A stretch of DNA of 64,000 nucleotides, taken from contig JBEANL010000001.1 in NCBI GenBank assembly GCA_041165405.1, forward strand, positions 124,001 to 188,000, given 5' to 3'. The DNA comes from Methylopumilus sp009926035. Lineage in GTDB: Bacteria; Pseudomonadota; Gammaproteobacteria; Burkholderiales; Methylophilaceae. Under the pieces are notes generated by a model that was given only the letters and a program-made list of their open reading frames with translations, had not been told where the DNA came from and ran no database searches. The translations under genes and the position numbers were made by a program. Every line of letters begins with the position of its first letter. Position 1 is the stretch's first letter. Below, piece after piece: positions 17,133 through 25,701 of the stretch.

Positions 17133-18060
17133 ACCCCCTAAGGTTAAATGTTACTGATTTGCCTTGCTCATTAAGAATCTTTAGATCTTTTTTATGGGTG
17201 ATAGCGCCGATGATATTTACTGAAGTGTTTGTTTTTTTTGCAATTTTTTTTATATTGGATCTATTTTTTTTAGGCGCCGTAAATAGGAGCTCATAATCAT
17301 CGCCACCATTCAATACAAAATGATATTGTTCTGATGTATGAATAAATTTTTCACACGGTATGTCATTTAAAAAAAGAGTGGCACCAACTTTTGAGGCTTT
17401 TAAAATATGATTTAAGTCTTGAATAAGGCCATCAGAAATATCAATACAACTGTTAGCATAGCGAGATAAATGAGAGCCTAAGGAAATTTTTGGAGCGGGC
17501 ACTTCAAGCGCCTTTAAACATTTGATTTTTAAACGAGGGGCGAGTTTTAATTTCCCCTTAAGACTTGCTAAACCCATTGAGGCGAGCCCTAATTGGCCAG
17601 TTACCCAAATATCATCATTGATTTTTGCGCCAGATCTTAATAGACCTTGATTTTTTTTAATTTCACCCATAATAGTGATTGAAATACTAAGTGGCCCTCG
17701 CGTAGTATCGCCTCCAATAAGATCAATACCAAATTGATTGGCACATTTAAAAAAGCCCTCTGTGAATTTCTTAAGCCAAACATGGTTTATCTTTGGCAGT
17801 GATATAGATAAAGTCGCCCATTTAGGTTTACTCCCCATCGCAGCGATATCAGATAAATTAACCGCTAAAGATTTCCAGCCTAAGTGAGATGGATTTGTAT
17901 TTTTTAGAAAGTGAATATTTTCTATAAGCATGTCTGAAGAGATAACTAATTGATGATTTTTTTGCACATTTATCATTGCTGCATCATCACCAATACCTAA
18001 GGCAGTTTGCTTAATTTTTTTCTTAAAGTAGCGCTCAATAATTTCAAATTCTGAAGTCAT
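17116..18060 (-). CDS. thiL: Thiamine-monophosphate kinase
   Basis: ThiL makes thiamine pyrophosphate from thiamine monophosphate, the last step of the pathway. The 314-residue protein belongs to the PurM/ThiL fold, with GIGDDAA at 22-28 for ATP-metal binding, the NLSDIAAMGSKP motif near 69, GGDTTRG near 117, and DISDGL in the second half. Its ATG overlaps the mog stop by one base (TAATG), implying coupled translation. Length is normal. Confidence 0.95.
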   Translation of the reverse strand: MTSEFEIIERYFKKKIKQTALGIGDDAAMINVQKNHQLVISSDMLIENIHFLKNTNPSHLGWKSLAVNLSDIAAMGSKPKWATLSISLPKINHVWLKKFTEGFFKCANQFGIDLIGGDTTRGPLSISITIMGEIKKNQGLLRSGAKINDDIWVTGQLGLASMGLASLKGKLKLAPRLKIKCLKALEVPAPKISLGSHLSRYANSCIDISDGLIQDLNHILKASKVGATLFLNDIPCEKFIHTSEQYHFVLNGGDDYELLFTAPKKNRSNIKKIAKKTNTSVNIIGAITHKKDLKILNEQGKSVTFNLRGFDHFA

Positions 18061-18638
18061 TATTGTTTTGCTTTAGGCCTAAAAGTTTTTACAATATCTT
18101 CATGGGTTTCGATGCGAGGACCATTTAAAAGATCTATACAATAAGGAACCGCAGCAAAAATACCATGGACCATTATTTCACCTTGATCATTTTTTAACCC
18201 CTCAAGCGTTTGAGCAATAGATTTAGGTTGGCCAGGCAAATTGATGATGAGTGTTTTTTTACGAACGACCGCAACTTGTCTTGATAAAATCGCAGTTGGA
18301 ACAAAATGTAAACTAATTTGACGCATCTGCTCGCCAAAGCCAGGCATTTCACGATCCGCAATAGCTAAAGTGGCTTCAGGAGTTACATCTCTTAAAGCAG
18401 GTCCAGTCCCACCTGTTGTAAGAATTAAATCGCACAACTCGATATCTACAAAATTAATCAATGAAGATTCAATCAAGGGTCTTTCGTCAGGGATAATTTT
18501 TTCTAAGGTTTCAAAAGGCGAACTTAAGGCTTTTTGAAGCCAAGACTTTAGATTAGGGATGCCCTGATCTTCATATTCGCCTTTCGAAGCTCGATCGCTA
18601 ATTGAAATGAGTCCAATTTTAGTGAACTTATTTTGCAT
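18060..18638 (-). CDS. mog: Molybdopterin adenylyltransferase
   Basis: Mog/MogA adenylylates molybdopterin before molybdenum insertion. The 192-residue protein has the MoCF-biosynthesis fold with SISDRASKGEYED near 12-24, LTTGGTGPALRDVTPEAT (73-90) and a late NLPGQPKSIAQ motif. This fits MogA better than the shorter MoaB. It heads the long minus-strand run down to lysC. The 56-base gap upstream is shared with the divergent PDZ gene. Confidence 0.9.
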   Translation of the reverse strand: MQNKFTKIGLISISDRASKGEYEDQGIPNLKSWLQKALSSPFETLEKIIPDERPLIESSLINFVDIELCDLILTTGGTGPALRDVTPEATLAIADREMPGFGEQMRQISLHFVPTAILSRQVAVVRKKTLIINLPGQPKSIAQTLEGLKNDQGEIMVHGIFAAVPYCIDLLNGPRIETHEDIVKTFRPKAKQ

Positions 18639-18694
18639 GGTAGGTCATAATTAGTGAAAGCTTGATCATAACATTATCGCTCTGAGAGGATCCT

Positions 18695-19450
18695 ATGCCG
18701 TTTAAACTTATTTTTATAATGCTGAATTTATTCAGTATGTTAGCTATCGCCGAAGAGACAAATTTATTTCAAGCAAATTATCAAACTCAAAGTAACAACA
18801 ACTTACATTCTCTGCAAAAAAAGCCGGATACGAAAATTTATGCTGGTATGAACAAAGAAAAAGACAATACTAGAATGTTAGAAGATGGGTATGACTTGAT
18901 GGGGACGTCCTCATTTCAAGGACCTTTTGTAGAGCCCAATCAAGCGCTTAAACATGCCCAAGCTATCGAGGCAGATATAGTTTTAGTATACGATCGTAAA
19001 ATAAACGAAATGACCCGATCAACTCGTTTGAGACAGATTCATGATGAAATGAAAAAAGACAATAAGGGTCAAAAAAATACTGTGATTGAAGTTAGTGAAG
19101 CGGACTTAAATGATAAAAATAGTAAATTTGAATTTTATGCAACGTATTGGGCAAAATTGCCGCAACCTATTTTAGGTTTGCACGTTATTAAACTAGTTAC
19201 TAAAAGTTCAGATACAAAAGAGACTCGGCAGGAGAGGGGTTTGAAAGTTATTGCAGTTATTAAAGACTCACCGGCTTTTAAAGCCGGCATTCAAAAAGGT
19301 GATGTGGTTCTCGCATTAAATGACTCAAATACAGAGTCACCCGAAGAATTTTCTAAATCAGTATTTAAACAACAAGGCAATAGGGTAAAAATAAAATTCG
19401 CGAGAGATGATGAAGAAAAAGAAGTAGCTGCTGAACTGAATCGAAGATAA
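18695..19450 (+). CDS. Secreted PDZ-domain protein of unknown role
   Basis: A 251-residue protein with a signal peptide (hydrophobic 3-18, likely cut after AIA). Residues 30-170 match no family I recognise. Residues 172-250 look like a PDZ domain, with VIAVIKDSPAFKAGIQKGDV and ALNDSN followed by VKIKFARDDEE. No protease domain is present, so it is not a DegP/HtrA enzyme. AGAGGA precedes the ATG. Its stop is two bases from the convergent darP stop. A periplasmic binding or adaptor role is only a guess. Confidence 0.75.
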   Translation: MPFKLIFIMLNLFSMLAIAEETNLFQANYQTQSNNNLHSLQKKPDTKIYAGMNKEKDNTRMLEDGYDLMGTSSFQGPFVEPNQALKHAQAIEADIVLVYDRKINEMTRSTRLRQIHDEMKKDNKGQKNTVIEVSEADLNDKNSKFEFYATYWAKLPQPILGLHVIKLVTKSSDTKETRQERGLKVIAVIKDSPAFKAGIQKGDVVLALNDSNTESPEEFSKSVFKQQGNRVKIKFARDDEEKEVAAELNRR

Positions 19451-19452
19451 TC

Positions 19453-19953
19453 TTATCTTTCAATAATTTTTTTTATTAATTTAAATAGTTCCCGATTATA
19501 TTTAGGCGGTTTATTTTTATTCTTCTCTTCCACAGCCTCTTTGATTGTATTTAAGAGAATTAATTTTTCTTCAGTAGGAAATTTTGTTAAGAAATCATTA
19601 ACACTTCCCGGCTCTTCAACTAATTTTTTTCGCCATAATTCTACGTTATGAAAATGTTGTTTTTCTTTGAGCTCTTGCTGATCCCAAAAAGTCATAATAG
19701 TATTTAATTCACTTGAATCAAAATTTCTCATAAGCTTACCAATATATTGACTTTGGCGCCTTTTGGCGCTGTTGCTTGTAATTTTTTGCATCACTAAAAT
19801 TGCTTCAAATAAATTTATTGGCAAATCCAGCGCTTTTAATTTTGACAATGATAAATCACACAATTTTAATCCAAGTGATTGAAGTTTCTCAGCCTCAAGC
19901 TTAAGTTGTGTCCTGCTGACGCTATTTTTTTCTAGATCTTTGTCTTTTGCCAT
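19453..19953 (-). CDS. darP: Ribosome-associated protein DarP/YjgA (DUF615)
   Basis: DarP (YjgA) binds late 50S assembly intermediates and helps the peptidyl-transferase centre fold in E. coli. This 166-residue basic protein shows the family pattern: SRTQLKLEAEKLQSLG near 13, LPINLFEAILVMQKI near 45, and RRQSQYIGKLMR near 65. It is encoded divergently from pmbA with a short gap, the same pairing as yjgA-pmbA in E. coli. Confidence 0.92.
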   Translation of the reverse strand: MAKDKDLEKNSVSRTQLKLEAEKLQSLGLKLCDLSLSKLKALDLPINLFEAILVMQKITSNSAKRRQSQYIGKLMRNFDSSELNTIMTFWDQQELKEKQHFHNVELWRKKLVEEPGSVNDFLTKFPTEEKLILLNTIKEAVEEKNKNKPPKYNRELFKLIKKIIER

Positions 19954-20030
19954 ATGTATATTAAGTGAGTTTAAAGAGTGACTATTTCTAAGTTATGATA
20001 GCAGGGTTTACTTTTCCACTTAGTATAGAC

Positions 20031-21365
20031 ATGAAAAAAAATCAATTTGATTTGGAGCATTTAAAAAAAATTGCCGACCATGCTTTAGATTATGCAAAAA
20101 AAATAGGTGCGACTGCATCTGAGGTGGAAGTAAGTTTCGGGACAGGCAAAAATATTTCTGTTCGCTTAGGTGCCCTTGAAACCCTTGAAATTAATAGAGA
20201 TAAAGGATTCTCTGTCACTCTTTTTAATGGTCAGCGGAAGGGCAGTTCAAGCTCATCTGATTTATCAATACAAAGTATTGATGATACGGTTGATGCTGCT
20301 TTTAATATTGCTCGTTACACCGCGCCAGATCCTTTATTTGGATTGGCTGATAAAAGTCTTATGGCAAATAATATGAAAGATCTTGATCTTCATAATGCAT
20401 GGGATATTTCTATAGATCATATGATTGATCTTGCAAAAATATGCGAGGCCTCAGCATTTGACGTAAGTAAAAAAATTACAAATTCTGAGGGTGCTAGCAT
20501 CTCTTCTTCTGAGGGTATTTTTATTTATGCAAATAGCCATGGTTTTATAGGCGGCTATCCAACATCTAGACATTCGATTGGTTGTTCTGTAATTGCTGAA
20601 GAAAAATCGATGATGCAAAGAGATTATTGGTATTCATCTGCAAGGCATGTTGTGGATTTGGAGCCCATTGATTCAGTTGGCAGATCAGCTGGAAACCGAA
20701 CACTTTCTCGATTGGGAGCTAAAAAAATTCATACTTGCCATGCTCCTGTTATTTTTGAGGCACCAATCGCTAAAGGACTTATTTCATCTCTTATTTCAGC
20801 TATTTCGGGGGGTAATTTATACCGTCAATCTTCATTTCTTTTGGACTCGCTTGGGAAGAAAGTAGCAAGTGATCAGTTGACTATTGAAGAGGACCCTTTC
20901 ATTTTACGTGGAGACGCAAGCTCTATGTTTGATGATGAAGGGGTAGCAACGCATTCTCGATTATTAGTTGATCAAGGGATTATTAATGGATATCTTTTAT
21001 CTTCTTATTCAGCTAAAAAGCTTGGCATGCAATCAACAGGAAATGCTGGTGGAGCGCATAATTTAATTGTGAAGACAGGTAATCAAGATCTTAATAGCCT
21101 TATTAAAACAATGCATAAAGGTTTGCTTGTAACAGAACTACTCGGCCACGGATTAAATATGGTGACTGGAGATTATTCACGAGGCGCTTCAGGTTATTGG
21201 ATTGAAGATGGAGTGATTGCTTATCCAGTTGAAGAAATTACGATTGCAGGCAATATGAAAGATATGTTGAAACAGATTGTTGCGATTGGAAATGATGTTT
21301 ACAAAAATGGGTCGAAGCACACTGGCTCGATCTTGCTTGAAACAATGAGTATCGCTTCTAGTTGA
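20031..21365 (+). CDS. pmbA: Metalloprotease PmbA (TldE)
   Basis: PmbA (TldE) forms a heterodimer with TldD and degrades unfolded or modified peptides. From ATG 20031 the product is 444 residues. It carries the TldD/PmbA features: SVRLGALETLEINRDKG in the N-terminal half and GLLVTELLGHGLNMVTGDYSRGASG near the C-terminus. An in-frame ATG at 19995 would add 12 residues that lack family support, and neither start has a clear ribosome site. No TldD gene lies in the window. Confidence 0.93.
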   Translation: MKKNQFDLEHLKKIADHALDYAKKIGATASEVEVSFGTGKNISVRLGALETLEINRDKGFSVTLFNGQRKGSSSSSDLSIQSIDDTVDAAFNIARYTAPDPLFGLADKSLMANNMKDLDLHNAWDISIDHMIDLAKICEASAFDVSKKITNSEGASISSSEGIFIYANSHGFIGGYPTSRHSIGCSVIAEEKSMMQRDYWYSSARHVVDLEPIDSVGRSAGNRTLSRLGAKKIHTCHAPVIFEAPIAKGLISSLISAISGGNLYRQSSFLLDSLGKKVASDQLTIEEDPFILRGDASSMFDDEGVATHSRLLVDQGIINGYLLSSYSAKKLGMQSTGNAGGAHNLIVKTGNQDLNSLIKTMHKGLLVTELLGHGLNMVTGDYSRGASGYWIEDGVIAYPVEEITIAGNMKDMLKQIVAIGNDVYKNGSKHTGSILLETMSIASS

Positions 21366-21372
21366 AGAAAAA

Positions 21373-22098
21373 CTAGTTACCTAAGGGAATATTATAAGGT
21401 TTAACTCCACTGTCATTTTCATCTGATCCATCTTTGACTAAATTTTCTCTATTTTGCATATAACTATCACGCATATATGCATATGGATCGAAAGCTTTAT
21501 CTCTAATATCGATGTCATCCATAAGTTCGGCACGTTTATCAATAACGGCTACACCAATTAAAGCCCATTTAGCAGGATCATCATTTATATAACCAATTGG
21601 GTTAAAGAAATATGCGTCAGTTAGGAATCCAATACCATCTCTAGTGCTTGATGGGCCAAGGAAAGGTAAAACTAAATATGCACCACTACCCAAGCCATAG
21701 TAACCCAGTGTTTGACCAAAATCTTCTTTAGTTCGAGCACCACCAATTTTTGAATGAACATCAAAAAAACCAAGAATTCCAACGGTTGTATTTAAAGCTA
21801 CCCGACCTGTTGTATTAGCTGCTTGCTTAAATTTAAATTGAAATACTTCGTTCACAAGAGTTACAACATCAAAGATATTTTTAAAGAAATTATTAACACC
21901 CTTTTGAATTGGAGTTGGAGTAATCGCTTGATAGCCTTGAGCTACGGGTTTTAAAGCAGCTTTATCTACAACATCATTAAATTTATAAACTACTCGATTC
22001 AGCCCTTCGAGTGGATCTTTATTTTGTTGGGTAGCACAACCAAGCATGAAGCAAGAAAGTAGGATTCCGACGAGAAATCTATGGATGAATTTTTTCAT
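21373..22098 (-). CDS. mlaA: Outer-membrane lipid asymmetry lipoprotein MlaA/VacJ
   Basis: MlaA sits in the outer membrane and removes surface-exposed phospholipids, passing them to MlaC. From ATG 22098 the product is about 241 residues with a lipoprotein signal ending in FMLGC. The body shows DPLEGLNRVVYKFND, FGQTLGYYGLGSGAYLVLPFLGPSS and DAYFFNP, all family hallmarks. A GTG at 22107 would add three residues. No other mla genes are in the window. It is separated from photolyase by an unusual inverted repeat. Confidence 0.94.
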   Translation of the reverse strand: MKKFIHRFLVGILLSCFMLGCATQQNKDPLEGLNRVVYKFNDVVDKAALKPVAQGYQAITPTPIQKGVNNFFKNIFDVVTLVNEVFQFKFKQAANTTGRVALNTTVGILGFFDVHSKIGGARTKEDFGQTLGYYGLGSGAYLVLPFLGPSSTRDGIGFLTDAYFFNPIGYINDDPAKWALIGVAVIDKRAELMDDIDIRDKAFDPYAYMRDSYMQNRENLVKDGSDENDSGVKPYNIPLGN

Positions 22099-22134
22099 TA
22101 AAGCCACTTCATTTAAGTTAAATGAATTATCTAC

Positions 22135-22209
22135 GAATGTTGTTTTTATGTCTATAACTTAATTGGAATATTATGTTTGCACCCATTTTGTTGCATAAAA
22201 ACAACATTC
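22135..22209. repeat. 16-bp perfect inverted repeat between photolyase and mlaA
   Basis: GAATGTTGTTTTTATG (22135-22150) is repeated as its exact reverse complement at 22194-22209, with a 43-base spacer. The outer arm touches the photolyase stop codon. There is no T-run outside the stem, so it is not a standard terminator. The spacer may contain the mlaA promoter. Confidence 0.85.
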
Positions 22210-23615
22210 TATGTTTTTGAATGTCTATAAAGAGCTAAAGCTTTAATTCGCTGCGATGCATGATCAATAATGGGTTGAGGGTAGTTAATTTTGTGAAAAT
22301 TTTGACTGAGCCAGGGGCTGTGAATCTCATCGTCATTAAAAATACTGAGTTCAGGGATGTATTTTTTAATAAATTTACCTTCTGGATCGAATCTTAAAGA
22401 TTGCGTAATAGGGTTAAAGATTCTAAACCATGGCTGAGCATCACATCCTGTAGAAGCTGCCCATTGCCAGCCACCATTATTAGCGCTTAAATCGAAATCA
22501 ATTAGTTTTTCTGCAAAGTAAGCTTCACCCCATCGCCAATCAACCAGAAGATCTTTGACTAAAAAAGAGGCAGCAATCATTCGAAGCCTATTATGCATAA
22601 AACCAGTTTGATTAAGTTGTCTCATCGCAGCATCCACAATAGGGTAACCGGTTTTACCTTCTGTCCATGCTTTGAAATATTTAGGATTATTTTCAAATAC
22701 AATCGATTCATATTCTTTCTTGAAGGCTTTGCCGAGGGCTACATCAGGGCGATGAAATAAAATTTGAAAATAAAATTCGCGCCATATTAATTCATTTAAC
22801 CACGTTTCACTACCCTCACTAAATGACTCTAAAGCTAATCGAAAAAGTTGCCTTACGGAGACTGTACCAAATCGTAAATGGACAGATAGATAAGAAACAC
22901 CTTTGATTGAAGGAAAATCACGTGTTTTTTTATAAAGTGCAATTCTCTTTTTAAAATCTTCGACCAATAACTTTCCTCCCGTCATCCCTGTGTGAATTTT
23001 AATTTGATCGAGATCAGTGAAATGAAAACCCATATCTTTAAGCGTTATCATAGGGGTAGATTTAAATTGAGAAAGATTTTTGATAAAGGGCTCAGTATCA
23101 AAGCGAGGCAGTGTAGTTATGCTAAGTTTTTTTAAGTAATTATTTTTGTAGGGCGTAAAAACGGTATAGGGTTTTGCGAGTGCTGTGAGAATTTCATTTT
23201 TTTCAAAAACTACCTGATCTTTAAAATCATAAAATGCAATATTTTTTTTAATGGCAAGATTTTTTATTGCCGCATCTCGCTTAATAGCCTGAGGCTCATA
23301 ATCTCTATTAGTATAGATTGCCTCAATTTTGAATTCATCAATTACTCGAGAAATAGCATCGGAAGCAAAATCATAGGCCACAATTAGATCAGAATTTTTT
23401 TCTATAAGACTTTCCTTAAGCTCTTTAACGCTTTCCCAAATAAATTCAACACGTCTATCTTGTTTATTCTTTAGGGCGTTTAAAATTTCTTTATCAAAAA
23501 TAAAAATACAAAACACGTGATTAGATTCTTGCAGCGCAAAAGATAGGGCGGCATGATCATAATCACGTAAATCTCTTCTAAACCAAACGAGTGAATTGTT
23601 AAATTTTTTATTCAC
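22209..23615 (-). CDS. phrB: Deoxyribodipyrimidine photolyase
   Basis: This flavoenzyme uses blue light to split cyclobutane pyrimidine dimers. The 468-residue protein has an N-terminal antenna domain opening with VWFRRDLRDYDHAAL and the C-terminal FAD domain with GYPIVDAAMRQLNQTGFMHN, RMIAASFLVKDLLVDWRWGE and NNGGWQWAASTGCDA, including the tryptophans used for electron transfer. It looks like a class I CPD photolyase. It overlaps rlmH by 8 bases and closes the operon. Its presence fits a sunlit habitat. Confidence 0.95.
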   Translation of the reverse strand: MNKKFNNSLVWFRRDLRDYDHAALSFALQESNHVFCIFIFDKEILNALKNKQDRRVEFIWESVKELKESLIEKNSDLIVAYDFASDAISRVIDEFKIEAIYTNRDYEPQAIKRDAAIKNLAIKKNIAFYDFKDQVVFEKNEILTALAKPYTVFTPYKNNYLKKLSITTLPRFDTEPFIKNLSQFKSTPMITLKDMGFHFTDLDQIKIHTGMTGGKLLVEDFKKRIALYKKTRDFPSIKGVSYLSVHLRFGTVSVRQLFRLALESFSEGSETWLNELIWREFYFQILFHRPDVALGKAFKKEYESIVFENNPKYFKAWTEGKTGYPIVDAAMRQLNQTGFMHNRLRMIAASFLVKDLLVDWRWGEAYFAEKLIDFDLSANNGGWQWAASTGCDAQPWFRIFNPITQSLRFDPEGKFIKKYIPELSIFNDDEIHSPWLSQNFHKINYPQPIIDHASQRIKALALYRHSKT

Positions 23616-24069
23616 GATGATAGGGGTGATTTTCTAATATCGAGTGTGCTCGATAGAGTTGTTCTGCAATTAAGACTCTAACAAATGCATGAGGAAAAGT
23701 TGATTTAGAGAGACTCCAGACGAGATTAGCTTTGTGAAGAATATCTTCATGAACACCGTCTGCGCCGCCGATTACAAAAGTAATATGTTTAAAATGCTCT
23801 GACCAATGTTTTAATTTTTGAGCGAGCTCTTGTGATGTGAATTGGAGTCCTTTTTCATCAAGCACAATTAAAAATTCCTTATCGAGATGAGATAAAATTC
23901 TTTCAGCCTCACTCATTTTTTTTTGCTCTATAGAATCAAATTTTTTTTTAGGATTGATTTCTATAAGCTGAAGAGTAAAGTCGCGATCAAGCCTTGAAAT
24001 ATAGCTATCAAAAGCTTCGTTAATCCAGGCTGGCATTTTATTGCCAATTGAAATAATTTTAATCTTCAA
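23608..24069 (-). CDS. rlmH: 23S rRNA pseudouridine-1915 N3-methyltransferase RlmH
   Basis: RlmH methylates pseudouridine 1915 in helix 69 of 23S rRNA, at the subunit interface. The 153-residue SPOUT-family protein has MPAWINEAFDSYISRL near 13, the SAM-binding FVIGGADGVHEDI near 101, and the C-terminal LSKSTFPHAFVRVLIAEQLY-type region ending in NHPYHRE, the family signature. Its start overlaps the rsfS stop by four bases (ATGA). rsfS-rlmH is a widely conserved pair. Confidence 0.96.
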   Translation of the reverse strand: MKIKIISIGNKMPAWINEAFDSYISRLDRDFTLQLIEINPKKKFDSIEQKKMSEAERILSHLDKEFLIVLDEKGLQFTSQELAQKLKHWSEHFKHITFVIGGADGVHEDILHKANLVWSLSKSTFPHAFVRVLIAEQLYRAHSILENHPYHRE

Positions 24070-24428
24070 TGAAGCGAACTAATTTTTTTAGTAGATTGCT
24101 TTTTAGAGGGCTCAATCCATAACTGCTCAAGATTGTAATAGGCGCGTGTCGTAGGAAGCATAATGTGAACAATCACATCATCGACGTCTACGAGAACCCA
24201 TTCCCCTTCTTTTTCACCTTCAACACCATTGATATGAATATTAAGAGACTTCATTTTTTCACAAACATTATGAGCAAGCGCTTTTGTTTGTCTAATTGAA
24301 TTGGCGCTCGCAATCACCATAAAACTAGTCACAGTTGTAATTTTTCTTACGTCAATGACTTCTATATCAAACGCCTTTATGTCTTCAAGCGCCTCAACTA
24401 CCGCTTTTTTAATATCATTCAAAGTCAT
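24066..24428 (-). CDS. rsfS: Ribosomal silencing factor RsfS
   Basis: RsfS binds L14 on the 50S subunit and blocks subunit joining when nutrients are short. The 120-residue protein shows the family motifs DIEVIDVRKITTVTSFMVIA (20-39), SANSIRQTKALA and GEWVLVDVDDVIVHIM (about 80-95). It ends in a short basic tail. It lies between panD and rlmH, whereas in many bacteria it follows nadD. Confidence 0.94.
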   Translation of the reverse strand: MTLNDIKKAVVEALEDIKAFDIEVIDVRKITTVTSFMVIASANSIRQTKALAHNVCEKMKSLNIHINGVEGEKEGEWVLVDVDDVIVHIMLPTTRAYYNLEQLWIEPSKKQSTKKISSLH

Positions 24429-24434
24429 CGATAA

Positions 24435-24815
24435 TTAAGCAGCTTGAATCTGAATAGAATCTTTTTTTGCAATAATTTGATTATTCTCATTAACGTAAAC
24501 AAGGGTAGGCTTATATTTTTCAAGCTCTATCTCTGAATAATTTGCATAAGTTGCAATAATAATGAGATCGCCAGGATTGGCTTTATGAGCAGCTGCTCCA
24601 TTGATAGAAATAACACCCGAGTTTCTTTGCGCCTTAATAGCATAGGTGGTAAAACGTTCACCATTCGTAATATTGTAAATAGCAATTTGTTCGTACTCTC
24701 TAATTTGAGCCGCTTCAAGCAATGTTTCATCGATCGCGCACGAACCTTCATATTCAAGTTCAGAATGTGTCACTTGAACACGATGGAGCTTAGATTTGAG
24801 CATGATTCTTTGCAT
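24435..24815 (-). CDS. panD: Aspartate 1-decarboxylase
   Basis: PanD makes beta-alanine for pantothenate. It is made as an inactive precursor that cleaves itself between Gly24 and Ser25 to form a pyruvoyl group; YEGSC with exactly this numbering is present. Other family motifs are KLHRVQVTH, the NITNGERF stretch and NGAAAH. At 126 residues it is normal length. It is the last of panB-panC-panD in gene order and seems to have its own promoter in the panC 3' end. PanM, needed to trigger maturation in enterobacteria, is not seen here. Confidence 0.97.
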   Translation of the reverse strand: MQRIMLKSKLHRVQVTHSELEYEGSCAIDETLLEAAQIREYEQIAIYNITNGERFTTYAIKAQRNSGVISINGAAAHKANPGDLIIIATYANYSEIELEKYKPTLVYVNENNQIIAKKDSIQIQAA

Positions 24816-24850
24816 AATTGGACTACAAAACTAGGTCAAAAGGATGTCCT

Positions 24851-24856
24851 ATTATA
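24851..24856 (-). promoter_or_regulatory. Candidate -10 element upstream of panD
   Basis: A perfect TATAAT on the minus strand lies 36 bases before the panD start and 7 bases beyond the panC stop. The -35 region falls inside panC (TTTTGC, about 24879-24874) and is weak. It could let panD, rsfS, rlmH and photolyase be transcribed separately. Confidence 0.4.
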
Positions 24857-24862
24857 GCTAGT

Positions 24863-25699
24863 TCAATCCTGGATGCAAAATTCAATGTTATCAATAAGGC
24901 GAACAGACCCCAGGGTCGCAGCCCCTAAAATAACTATCTGTTTTTCATTATGAACTGGGATTTTTAGTGACTGGGCTGAGCGAATGGCTAGATAATCAAC
25001 AATCCAACCAGAAGCATTTAATAATCGCTCAGCATCTGCTTCAATTTCTTTAAACGACAATTTTTTTTGCATGACTTTTTCTTTCATCGCGCTCATAAGT
25101 TCAAATAATTGCGGAGCTTTTTTTCTATCCTCTTTTGAGAGTAAATTATTTCTTGAGCTCTTGGCTAGACCATCTTTGTCACGAACCGTATCAATAGCTA
25201 TGATATGAATAGGATAATTAAGTTGCTTTACCAATTCTTTGATTAGAAAAAGTTGTTGAAAGTCTTTTCTTCCAAAAAAAGCTAATTCGGGCTGAATAAG
25301 GTTAAATAATTTGCAGACAATGGTGGCAACACCATTAAAATGACCTGGTCTGGATCTCCCACATAAATCATTTGCTATATCAGATAAATGAATTTTAATT
25401 GTTTGGGGCGAATCGATAATATCTTCTTTGGATGGCACAAATACGAATGGCACATCTAATTTTTGAAGCATCGACAAATCTTCATCTAATGTACGCGGAT
25501 AGTTTTTAAAGTCATCTTTTGAATTAAATTGAAGTGGATTTATAAAAATACTTACTATGACATGTTTTGTTTTTTTTAATGCTTCTTCAATAAGCTTGAG
25601 ATGTCCGTCATGAAGATTGCCCATTGTTGGAACGAAAGCAATATTAGTTAATTTTTTTAAAGTTTCGACTAACTCCTTTTGAGTGTAAATGACATGCAT
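24863..25699 (-). CDS. panC: Pantothenate synthetase
   Basis: PanC joins pantoate and beta-alanine with ATP. The 278-residue protein has the HIGH-like motif PTMGNLHDGHLKLI near 24-37, IFINPLQFNSKDDF near 52, FGRKDFQQLFLIK near 147 and SSRNNLLS (normally SSRN-YL) near 182. Length is typical. It starts two bases after the panB stop. All three pathway-specific enzymes panB, panC and panD are adjacent; the ketopantoate reductase gene is elsewhere. Confidence 0.96.
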   Translation of the reverse strand: MHVIYTQKELVETLKKLTNIAFVPTMGNLHDGHLKLIEEALKKTKHVIVSIFINPLQFNSKDDFKNYPRTLDEDLSMLQKLDVPFVFVPSKEDIIDSPQTIKIHLSDIANDLCGRSRPGHFNGVATIVCKLFNLIQPELAFFGRKDFQQLFLIKELVKQLNYPIHIIAIDTVRDKDGLAKSSRNNLLSKEDRKKAPQLFELMSAMKEKVMQKKLSFKEIEADAERLLNASGWIVDYLAIRSAQSLKIPVHNEKQIVILGAATLGSVRLIDNIEFCIQD

Positions 25700-25701
25700 T
25701 T

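Noticed and set aside
19444..19459. AAGATAATCTTATCTT palindrome between the PDZ gene and darP
   Set aside because: It is formed by the two facing stop codons, and a usable loop leaves only a 5-bp AT-rich stem.
21358..21376. CTAGTT/AACTAG hairpin between pmbA and mlaA
   Set aside because: Six AT-rich pairs with no T-run; too weak to call a bidirectional terminator.
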